Positions 8,178 to 15,136 of a stretch of DNA of 32,305 nucleotides are shown here, one piece after another. Position 1 is the stretch's first letter, and each line of letters begins with the position of its first letter. Source of the stretch: JBCBJX01 sp038522735 (GTDB lineage Bacteria > Pseudomonadota > Alphaproteobacteria > Caulobacterales > Parvularculaceae); the NCBI GenBank assembly GCA_038522735.1, contig JBCBJX010000025.1:1-32305 (forward strand), read 5' to 3'. The translations under genes were made by a program, and so were the position numbers. The notes under the pieces are model-generated. The model saw only the letters and a list, made by a program, of their open reading frames with translations. It was not told the DNA's origin and made no database searches.

Positions 8178-9683
8178 ATGTCGGATTATCGCATACGCGA
8201 CGTCGTCATCGTCGGCGGCGGCACGGCGGGGTGGATCGCCGCGGCCGCGTTCGCCAAACTCCTCTCGCCGGTCGTCCGCATCCGTCTCGTGGAATCGGAA
8301 GCCATCGGGACGGTCGGCGTCGGCGAGGCGACGATCCCGCAGATCCGTCGTCTCAACGGGATGCTCGGTCTCGACGAGGACGAGTTCGTCCGGGAGACCA
8401 AAGGCACCTTCAAGCTCGGCATCGAGTTTTCGAACTGGGGCCGCGTCGGCGACAGGTATCTTCACACCTTCGGCGATGTCGGCGCGCCGCTCGCCGCGCT
8501 TCCCTTCCACCATTACTGGCTGAAGGCGAAGGCCGCCGGCGCGGCGGAGGATTTCTGGGCCTACTCCCTCCACCAGACGGCGGCGTCTGCGAACAAATTC
8601 GCGCGGCTGGAGCGTGTCGGCCAGACGTCGATGACCGGGCTCGCCTACGCCTTCCATTTCGACGCCGGTCTTTATGCCGCTTACCTCCGTCGCTTCGCCG
8701 AAGCTCACGGCGTCACGCGTACGGAAGGCAAGGTCGAGCGCGTCAATCTGCACCCGGAGACGGGCGCGATCGCCTCAATCTCGTTGGATAGCGGCGAGGA
8801 TGTTGAAGGCGACTTTTTCATCGACTGCACGGGTTTCCGCGGTCTCCTCATCGGCCAGGCGCTCGGCGTCGGCTATCGCGACTGGTCGAAATGGCTTCCC
8901 TGCGATCGCGCTATCGCCGTTCCCTGCGAGCGCGCGGAACCGCTTCTTCCGTATACCAAGGCGACGGCGGGAACCGCCGGCTGGCGCTGGCGCATCCCGC
9001 TGCAGCACCGCACCGGCAACGGGCATGTCTTCAGCAGCGCGTTCATCGGCGAGGACGAGGCGACGGCGCAGCTGCTGGACGGCCTCGACGCGCCGGCGAC
9101 GGCCGAGCCGCGTCCCCTGCGCTTCACCACGGGTCGGCGGGAAGCGTTCTGGAGGAAAAACTGCGTCGCCATCGGCCTTTCGAGCGGGTTCCTCGAGCCG
9201 CTGGAATCAACGTCGATCCACATCATCCAGTCGAACGTCTCCCGGCTGATCGAACTGTTTCCCGACAAGAGCTTCGCCGAGGCCGACATCAAGGAATACA
9301 ATCGCCAAGTCGGGAAAGAATTCGACCTTATCCGGGACTTTCTCATTCTGCATTACAAGCAGACTGAGAGGGACGACGCGGAGTTCTGGCGTTATTGCGC
9401 GCACATGGACGTTCCGGACACGTTGCGCGACAAGATGGATCTCTTCGCCGCCGCAGGCCGCCTTTATAAGGAGCCGGACGATCTCTTCCGTGAAGCGAGC
9501 TGGGTGCAGGTGATGATGGGGCAGGGGATCGAACCCGCCCGTTACCACGCCATGGCGGACCGGGTCGACGACGCGCAGCTCCAGGGCTTTCTCTCAAGCG
9601 TGAAAAAAATTATCCGTCAGGCGGTCGATCCCCTGCCGACCCATGCGGACTTCATCGCTCAAAACTGCGCCGCCGCGCAATGA
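8178..9683 (+). CDS. Flavin-dependent halogenase (tryptophan halogenase family), copy 1
   Basis: This 501-residue protein is of the PrnA-like flavin-dependent halogenase family, which uses reduced FAD, oxygen and halide to halogenate electron-rich rings. The FAD motif GGGTAGW (13-19) and GVGEATIP (47-54) are present, with the catalytic lysine in FKLGI (Lys79), WRWRIP (269-274, the WxWxIP motif) and PLEST with Glu343, equivalent to the family's catalytic glutamate. All known active-site positions are thus kept. GGGAGGAGG (8164-8172) precedes the ATG. Halogenases of this group often sit beside TonB-dependent receptors in xanthomonads and Brevundimonas (the BrvH and Xcc enzymes), where the natural substrate is unknown. 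It needs a separate flavin reductase; none is encoded here. Its 3' end overlaps copy 2 on the other strand by 25 bases. Confidence 0.9.
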   Translation: MSDYRIRDVVIVGGGTAGWIAAAAFAKLLSPVVRIRLVESEAIGTVGVGEATIPQIRRLNGMLGLDEDEFVRETKGTFKLGIEFSNWGRVGDRYLHTFGDVGAPLAALPFHHYWLKAKAAGAAEDFWAYSLHQTAASANKFARLERVGQTSMTGLAYAFHFDAGLYAAYLRRFAEAHGVTRTEGKVERVNLHPETGAIASISLDSGEDVEGDFFIDCTGFRGLLIGQALGVGYRDWSKWLPCDRAIAVPCERAEPLLPYTKATAGTAGWRWRIPLQHRTGNGHVFSSAFIGEDEATAQLLDGLDAPATAEPRPLRFTTGRREAFWRKNCVAIGLSSGFLEPLESTSIHIIQSNVSRLIELFPDKSFAEADIKEYNRQVGKEFDLIRDFLILHYKQTERDDAEFWRYCAHMDVPDTLRDKMDLFAAAGRLYKEPDDLFREASWVQVMMGQGIEPARYHAMADRVDDAQLQGFLSSVKKIIRQAVDPLPTHADFIAQNCAAAQ

Positions 9684-11167
9684 TCTGCGATATAGGCGGC
9701 GTGATCCGGCATCACCGCCGCCGCCTCGTCGATCGCTTTTTTCACGTCTGCGAGACGTGAGGCGGCGGGCACGCCGTCCCGCATGTCCGTCATCGGCGGG
9801 GCTTTTCGGGGCGTCACGTTCTGCCCGAGGAACACCGCTATCCAGCTCGGATTGGTGAAGAGCTCGCGCTCCTCGGCGACGACCACGCCGCTGTCGCGAT
9901 AGTGCTCCATCTTGTAGCGGAGCATCTCGGGGATCTCCATATCGGCGCAATAGCGCCAGAGCGGCGTGTCGCGCCGCTCCGTCGCGTGATAATGGAGGAT
10001 GAGAAAATCGCGGATCCGCTCATATTCCTCCGTCGTCAGCCGGTTGTATTCGCGCTCCAGAAGCGGCGAGAGATCCCGGTCCGGCAGCAGCACCAGAAGT
10101 CGCATGATGGCGAACTGGATGAGGTGCAGGCTCGTCGATTCCAGCGGCTCCATGAAGCCGGCGGAGAGCCCGACCGCGACGCAGTTCTTGTGCCAGAACT
10201 TCCGCCTGCGGCCGGTCGTGAAGCGCAGCTGTCGCGGATCTGCGAGGGCCGCCCCGTCGAGGTTCGCGAGCAGGGTCTCGGCCGCCGCGTCGTCGCTGAT
10301 GAAGTCGCTGCAGTAAACGTATCCGTTGCCGGTGCGGTGCTGCAGTGGAATGCGCCACTGCCAGCCCGCCTCCCGCGCCGTGGAGCGGGTGTAGGGCGTA
10401 AAGGGGGCGGCCTTCTCGCAGGGAACGGCGACCGCCCTATCGCACGGGAGCCAGTGGGTCCAGTCCACATAGCCGACCCTCAGTGCGTCCTCGATCAGGA
10501 GGCCGCGGAAGCCCGAACAGTCGACGAAGAAGTCCGCCTCAATCCGCTCGCCGCTTTCGAGGGCGACCGAGGAGATATTTCCGCTTTCTGCGTCGAGGGA
10601 AACGTCGACGACGCGGCCTTCGTGCCGAACGACGCCTCGCTCCTCCGCATACCGCCGAAGGAAGGCGGCGTAGAGGCCCGCGTCGAAATGATAGGCGTAG
10701 TCGAAGCGCGAGCGGATGTTGCGCCGGTCCGGCGTCGGCCGCTCGAATTTGCCGGCTGCGGCCGCGCCCCAGGCCATGCAGTAGTCCTCGATGCGCCCGG
10801 CGTTCCCGGCGAGGTGTTCGCGCAGCCAGTAATGGTAGAAGGGGACGTAGTCGAACTCCGCCCCGTACTGACCGAACGGGTGGAAATAGCTGTGACCGAG
10901 CCGCGTCCAGTCGACGAACTGGATCCCGAGCTTGAAGGACCCCTGGGTCTCGCGCACGAAGGTGTTCTCATCGATGCCGAGGCGCTGGTTGAAGGTCCGG
11001 ATGGGCGGGATGGTCGCCTCGCCGACACCGACGGTGCCGATCGCTTCGGATTCGACAAGGCGGATCTTGCAGTTCCCGCCGACAGCCTGGGCGAGGGCCG
11101 CGGCGGTCATCCAGCCGGCCGAGCCGCCGCCGATGATGGCGATGCTGCGCAGGCGTCGATCGGCCAT
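9659..11167 (-). CDS. Flavin-dependent halogenase (tryptophan halogenase family), copy 2
   Basis: This 502-residue paralogue of the facing halogenase is similar along the whole length and has the same motif positions: GGGSAGW (13-19), GVGEATIP (47-54), Lys79 in FKLGI, WQWRIP (269-274) and Glu343 in PLEST. It should be catalytically competent. The start at 11167 is chosen because GGGAGGG lies just upstream on the minus strand and the protein then begins at the FAD-binding strand; a longer frame from 11227 adds an unrelated basic tail. Both copies end in CAAAQ, and those codons overlap on opposite strands. Divergent from the DUF6445-like gene across 142 bases. Differences from copy 1 are greatest in the middle and C-terminal substrate region, which suggests different substrates; that is inference. 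Confidence 0.9.
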   Translation of the reverse strand: MADRRLRSIAIIGGGSAGWMTAAALAQAVGGNCKIRLVESEAIGTVGVGEATIPPIRTFNQRLGIDENTFVRETQGSFKLGIQFVDWTRLGHSYFHPFGQYGAEFDYVPFYHYWLREHLAGNAGRIEDYCMAWGAAAAGKFERPTPDRRNIRSRFDYAYHFDAGLYAAFLRRYAEERGVVRHEGRVVDVSLDAESGNISSVALESGERIEADFFVDCSGFRGLLIEDALRVGYVDWTHWLPCDRAVAVPCEKAAPFTPYTRSTAREAGWQWRIPLQHRTGNGYVYCSDFISDDAAAETLLANLDGAALADPRQLRFTTGRRRKFWHKNCVAVGLSAGFMEPLESTSLHLIQFAIMRLLVLLPDRDLSPLLEREYNRLTTEEYERIRDFLILHYHATERRDTPLWRYCADMEIPEMLRYKMEHYRDSGVVVAEERELFTNPSWIAVFLGQNVTPRKAPPMTDMRDGVPAASRLADVKKAIDEAAAVMPDHAAYIADHCAAAQF

Positions 11168-11309
11168 CGGGCCCTCCCTGATCGTCCGGCGCGCCCTACT
11201 GCTTTCGGACGCGTCCTGTTTCTGCAATGAGGATAGCAGCTATGGATCGGCGCGGAACCGGCGAAGGGTCGCAAGTTTCAGGTCGGCCGGAAGAGCGTTG
11301 CGAGCGCGG

Positions 11310-12026
11310 ATGACCAACTACGCCCTCAATCCGGCGCGGACGGAGCGCTGCGAACGCCTCGGCGCGGAAGCCTCGCCGTTGCTCGTCGTCGACGATGCTT
11401 TCGCCGATCCTAAGGCCCTCCGCGCCGAGGCGCGGCGGGCGGCCTGGGAGACCGTGAAGGGGGCGGGAAACCACTTCCCAGGCGTCCGCGCGCCGGCGCC
11501 GGCTCCCTATGGAGATGCGGTCCTCTCGCTCCTGAAGGCCCATCTCGCGCCGGCGTTCGGCCTTGAGGACTGGGGCGAGCCCGAGGTCGCGCTGCGGCAT
11601 TTCTCTATTGTTGCGACGCCGCCCGCGGCGCTCAGCCTGCCCCAGCGCATTCCCCATTTCGACACGCCCGATCCCGGGCAGATCGCCGTCCTACACTATC
11701 TCGCGGAGGGCGAGTTCGGCGGCACGAGCTTCTACCGTCACCGGGCCACGGGCTTCGAACGCATCGGGCCGGATCGCTTCCATCCGTACACAAGCAGGCT
11801 GGTGGCGGAGGTGAAGCGCGAAGGCCCGCCGTCGGCGGCTTATATCCGCGGCTCTACTGCGATGTTCGAGCAGATCGGTGGCGTCGACGCCCGGCCCAAC
11901 CGCCTCGTCGCCTATTTTTCCAACGCTTTGCACTCCGGCGACGTCCCCTCGGACCGGCCCCTGTCGACGGACCCCGACGCGGGGCGCCTTTCCATCAGCA
12001 CGTTCCTGAGGTTCGCAGCGACCTAG
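11310..12026 (+). CDS. DUF6445-like protein with 2-oxoglutarate-oxygenase-like HxD...H pattern
   Basis: This 238-residue protein has no signal peptide. It resembles the DUF6445 proteins that accompany halogenase and TonB-receptor genes in xanthomonads and caulobacters (recognised from memory, not searched). The C-terminal half looks like a double-stranded beta-helix oxygenase: IPHFD gives His116-x-Asp118, SNALHSG gives His208, and GRLSIS gives Arg226-x-Ser228, matching the iron triad and 2-oxoglutarate-binding Arg of Fe(II)/2OG dioxygenases such as prolyl hydroxylases. FGGTSFYRHR (136-145) is a further conserved-looking stretch. The ATG at 11310 gives the expected compact N-terminus, but its ribosome site is poor; an in-frame TTG at 11298 is the alternative. 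A hydroxylation role is inferred from the residue pattern alone. Confidence 0.68.
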   Translation: MTNYALNPARTERCERLGAEASPLLVVDDAFADPKALRAEARRAAWETVKGAGNHFPGVRAPAPAPYGDAVLSLLKAHLAPAFGLEDWGEPEVALRHFSIVATPPAALSLPQRIPHFDTPDPGQIAVLHYLAEGEFGGTSFYRHRATGFERIGPDRFHPYTSRLVAEVKREGPPSAAYIRGSTAMFEQIGGVDARPNRLVAYFSNALHSGDVPSDRPLSTDPDAGRLSISTFLRFAAT

Positions 12027-12032
12027 GCGGCG

Positions 12033-12050
12033 GCTGCAAAAATTTGCAGC
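12033..12050. promoter_or_regulatory. Candidate LacI operator upstream of GH97
   Basis: GCTGCAAA (12033-12040) and TTTGCAGC (12043-12050) form an 8-bp perfect inverted repeat around AA. The core TGCAAAAATTTGCA matches the site at 4794-4807 in 12 of 14 bases. No T-tract follows, so a terminator for the preceding gene is less likely. It lies about 150 bases before the GH97 start. Confidence 0.5.
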
Positions 12051-12119
12051 ACCAGACCTGCGTTCAAGCGGCGATTTTGTTGCATCGCATCAAATCGACC
12101 GTCTGGTCGAGGGGGTAAT

Positions 12120-12147
12120 TTGCATGGTTTTTCATAAACGCTATCGT
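12120..12147 (+). promoter_or_regulatory. Possible promoter of the GH97 gene
   Basis: TTGCAT (12120-12125) and TATCGT (12142-12147) are spaced by 16 bases, with four of six matches each to the -35 and -10 consensus, and would start transcription about 48 bases before the ATG at 12202. The candidate operator at 12033-12050 is then some 70 bases upstream. A hairpin-like repeat TCGACC/GGTCGA (12095-12110) lies between. Confidence 0.3.
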
Positions 12148-12201
12148 CCAGTTCGACAGCTTTGCGCCGCCGACGTCGCGGCGATCATGAGGAGAAGGTC
12201 C

Positions 12202-14280
12202 ATGACGGTTCGGCGCGCGTTTCACGTCTGTCTCGCAATTCTCGGCTTTGCAGCGTTCGCCGCCGCAGCCCGCGCGGAGACGGTGACGGTGTCCTCTCCG
12301 AACGACGAGATCGTCGTTACACTGACGGACGAGGGCGGGTTCGCACGCTATTCGGCGACGTTTCGCGGCGAGGAGGCGGTCGGCGCCTCGCGTCTCGGCC
12401 TTCTGTTTGAAGACCATTTCGGCTTCGACCGAGGCCTGGAAATTTCCGGCGTCGAGTGTGCAAGCCGCGACGAGACCTGGGAGCAGCACTGGGGCGAGGA
12501 TCGCCTGATCCGCGACCACCATAACGAAGCGGCGGTGACGTTCACCGCGACCGAGGGGCCGCGGCGGCGCGTGATCGTCCGGGTGCGCGTCTTCGACGAC
12601 GGTTTCGGCTTCCGCTACGAGACGCCGAAACAGGCCGCGTTCCGCAAGGACGTCGCGATCATCGACGAATTGACGGAGTTCGCCTTCGACGCCGCGTCGA
12701 CGGCCTGGTGGATCCCATCGCGCGAATGGAACCGCTATGAATATCTCTACCGCGAAACGCCGGCGACGGAGGTTTATCTCGCCCACACGCCGATGACCCT
12801 GAAGACGCCCGCGGGCGCCTATCTCAGCGTGCACGAGGCGGCGCTCGTCGATTACTCCGGCATGTCGCTTAAGCAGGCGCGCGAAGGGCGGTTCAAGGCG
12901 GATCTCGCGCCCTGGTCCGACGGGGCGCTGGTGAAGACAAAAGTTCCCTTCAAGACGCCGTGGCGCACGGTGCAGATCTCGCCGGATCCTGCGGGTCTCA
13001 TGAACTCCCGGATGATCCTGAACCTCAACGAGCCGAACGCCCTCGGCGACGTCTCCTGGGTCGAGCCCGGCAAATATGTCGGCATCTGGTGGGCGATGCA
13101 CATTCGGGACCGCTCCTGGGGGACGGACATGATCCATGGGGCGACTACGGAGGAAACGAAGCGCTATATGGACTTCGCCGCCGAGCACGGTTTCGACGGC
13201 GTGCTCGTCGAAGGCTGGAACATCGGCTGGGACGGCGACTGGTATAATAACGGCGATCTCTTCCGCTTCGCCGAACCGTACCCGGATTTCGACATCGCCG
13301 AGATCGCGCGCCATGGCGAGCAGATCGGCGTGCGCCTCATCGGTCACCACGAGACCTCCGGCGACGTAACGAACTACGAGGCGCAACTCGACGACGCCTT
13401 TGATCTCTATGAGAAATCGGGCGTCCGGCAGGTGAAAACGGGCTACGTCGCCGACGGCGGCCTCATCGAGCGTCTCGACGAGCGCGGGATCAAGAAGTAC
13501 GAATGGCACGACGGTCAGTTTACGAACGACCATCATTTGCGCGTCATCAGAAAGGCCGCCGAACACAAGATGTCGATCAACCCCCATGAGCCTGTGAAGG
13601 ATACGGGGCTTCGCCGCACCTATCCGAACTGGATTTCCCGGGAGGGCGCGCGCGGGCAGGAGTACAACGCCTGGGCGCTGCCGCCGAACCCGCCGGAGCA
13701 CACGGCGATCATCCCGTTCACGCGGATGCTTTCGGGGCCCATGGACTTCACGCCCGGCGTTTTCGATCTGCGTCCGAACGAGCGCGAACCGCTGCGCCCC
13801 GACATGCCGCGCTCCGATACGCGCAGCCGGGTGGAGACGACGCTCGCGAAGCAGCTTTCCCTCTACGTCGTGCTCTACAGCCCCATCCAGATGGCGGCTG
13901 ATTTGCCGGAGAACTACGAGGCGCGTCCGGACGCCTTCCAGTTCATCAAGGACGTGCCGACGGACTGGGAGAAGAGCGTCGCCCTCGACGGCGAGATCGG
14001 CGACTATGTCGTCGTCGCACGGAAGGAGCGCGGCGGAAACGACTGGTATCTCGGCGCGCTGACGGATGAGGAGGCCCGCGAAATCACCGTCCCCGTCGAC
14101 TTCCTCGAGCCCGGCGCCGCGTACACGGCCGAAATCTACCGCGATGGCGAGGGTGCGCATTACAATACAGCGCCTTATGAGATCGTTATTGAAGAGACTT
14201 CGGTGACGGCGGCGGACGAGATCGTGCTGCCCCTCGGCCCCGGCGGCGGCGCGGCGATCCGGTTCGTCGTCGCCGAGTGA
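12202..14280 (+). CDS. Exported GH97 alpha-glucosidase (SusB-like, inverting subgroup)
   Basis: This 692-residue GH97 enzyme is probably periplasmic: residues 1-26 form a signal peptide (LAILGFAAFAAAARA, cleavage after ARA). The N-terminal beta-sandwich (about 27-280) is followed by a TIM barrel with VGIWWAMH (293-300) and DGVLVEGWNIGWDGDW (332-347). GHHET (Glu384), NPHEP (Glu463), SREGARGQEYNAW (Glu481, Glu487) match the catalytic and calcium-binding glutamates of Bacteroides SusB. Having Glu at the HHET and HEP positions points to the inverting alpha-glucosidase subgroup, not the retaining alpha-galactosidase one. The ATG at 12202 follows GAGGAGAAGG; ATG 12187 in frame is the alternative. 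It would hydrolyse maltooligosaccharides from the non-reducing end, complementing the exported GH13. It converges on the DUF1295 gene with 10 bases between stops. Confidence 0.93.
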   Translation: MTVRRAFHVCLAILGFAAFAAAARAETVTVSSPNDEIVVTLTDEGGFARYSATFRGEEAVGASRLGLLFEDHFGFDRGLEISGVECASRDETWEQHWGEDRLIRDHHNEAAVTFTATEGPRRRVIVRVRVFDDGFGFRYETPKQAAFRKDVAIIDELTEFAFDAASTAWWIPSREWNRYEYLYRETPATEVYLAHTPMTLKTPAGAYLSVHEAALVDYSGMSLKQAREGRFKADLAPWSDGALVKTKVPFKTPWRTVQISPDPAGLMNSRMILNLNEPNALGDVSWVEPGKYVGIWWAMHIRDRSWGTDMIHGATTEETKRYMDFAAEHGFDGVLVEGWNIGWDGDWYNNGDLFRFAEPYPDFDIAEIARHGEQIGVRLIGHHETSGDVTNYEAQLDDAFDLYEKSGVRQVKTGYVADGGLIERLDERGIKKYEWHDGQFTNDHHLRVIRKAAEHKMSINPHEPVKDTGLRRTYPNWISREGARGQEYNAWALPPNPPEHTAIIPFTRMLSGPMDFTPGVFDLRPNEREPLRPDMPRSDTRSRVETTLAKQLSLYVVLYSPIQMAADLPENYEARPDAFQFIKDVPTDWEKSVALDGEIGDYVVVARKERGGNDWYLGALTDEEAREITVPVDFLEPGAAYTAEIYRDGEGAHYNTAPYEIVIEETSVTAADEIVLPLGPGGGAAIRFVVAE

Positions 14281-14290
14281 CGCCGTCGCT

Positions 14291-15121
14291 TTAACTTTCG
14301 GCGGTTGAATTTGTCCGGCCGCCAAGCGCCGCGGCGGTCTTCTTCGGCGGCATCGGGATGAACCCGCTTGTCCTCGCGATATAATCGTCATAGCCGGGCC
14401 GCGAGCGTTTGAGGCGGCGTTCGAGGAGCGCGGCGCCGGACCATTTGACGAGGAGCCAGGTGAGGACGGCCGGGCCGATTGCGGAGATCGCGCCGACGCC
14501 TGTCTCCGCCGCGATCAGGAAGAGGCCCCACCAGACGCAGGCGTCGCCGAAATAGTTCGGGTGCCGTGTGTAGCGCCAGAGACCCCGGTCCATCACCTTT
14601 CCGGCGTTTGCGGGATCGCCCTTGAAGGCGGCCATCTGCCAGTCGCCGACGCTTTCGAAGAAGAAGCCGAGAGCGGCGAGGGCGAGGCCCCCCCAGCCGA
14701 GCAGGCCGACGGCCTCGGGCTCAGCCGGGATCTGGCCGAGCTGGACGGGCAGCGAGACGATCCAGAGGAGAACCCCCTGAATGAGAAATACGTTCTTCAG
14801 GCTGTGGATATGGGGCGAGCCCGGCGCCTTTCCGAGAAGGGCGACATAGCGCTTGTCCGGGCCTTCCTTCCGCCAGCGCCAGTAGAGATAGCCCCCGAGC
14901 CGGAGGCCCCAGACGGCGGTGACTGCGAGGATCAGCGCCTTTCGCTGCGTCGCGCCGTCCGCCAGCAGAAAAGTCGCGCCTGCAATGACGACGAAACCGA
15001 TCGCCCAGAAGGAATCGATGAAGCTCACGTCCTTGATCGCGATGCTGATCAGCCAGAGAACGATCATGCATCCCATGATGAGGGCGAAATTGACGGCGAG
15101 GAGGGGGAGGATTTCGGTCAC
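14291..15121 (-). CDS. DUF1295 integral membrane protein (steroid 5-alpha-reductase-like fold)
   Basis: This 276-residue, strongly hydrophobic protein has about seven membrane segments. The C-terminal half carries GLWRYTRHPNYFGD, the signature shared by DUF1295 proteins, sterol reductases and isoprenylcysteine methyltransferases, where it contributes to the cofactor-binding region. A short basic tail follows FIPMPP. The start is a GTG at 15121 (GAAAGG about ten bases upstream), 15 bases after the stop of the CoA-ligase gene, so the two form an operon. Family members are usually guessed to be NADPH-dependent lipid or steroid reductases, but no substrate is known for bacterial DUF1295. Its pairing with a CoA ligase hints at a lipid or aromatic-lipid substrate. 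Confidence 0.85.
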   Translation of the reverse strand: MTEILPLLAVNFALIMGCMIVLWLISIAIKDVSFIDSFWAIGFVVIAGATFLLADGATQRKALILAVTAVWGLRLGGYLYWRWRKEGPDKRYVALLGKAPGSPHIHSLKNVFLIQGVLLWIVSLPVQLGQIPAEPEAVGLLGWGGLALAALGFFFESVGDWQMAAFKGDPANAGKVMDRGLWRYTRHPNYFGDACVWWGLFLIAAETGVGAISAIGPAVLTWLLVKWSGAALLERRLKRSRPGYDDYIARTSGFIPMPPKKTAAALGGRTNSTAES

Positions 15122-15136
15122 GGTACGGACGGCCTT

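Noticed and set aside
9902..11230. 442-residue plus-strand open frame opposite halogenase copy 2
   Set aside because: It is antisense to an intact halogenase with every catalytic residue and shows no family resemblance.
12033..12050. Inverted repeat read as a terminator for the DUF6445-like gene
   Set aside because: No T-tract follows and the stem is A/T rich in its centre; similarity to the site at 4794-4807 favours an operator.
12064..14391. 775-residue minus-strand open frame across the GH97 gene
   Set aside because: It lacks any recognisable domain, is rich in Arg, Val and Ala as expected for an antisense frame in GC-rich DNA, and lies opposite a gene with all GH97 motifs.
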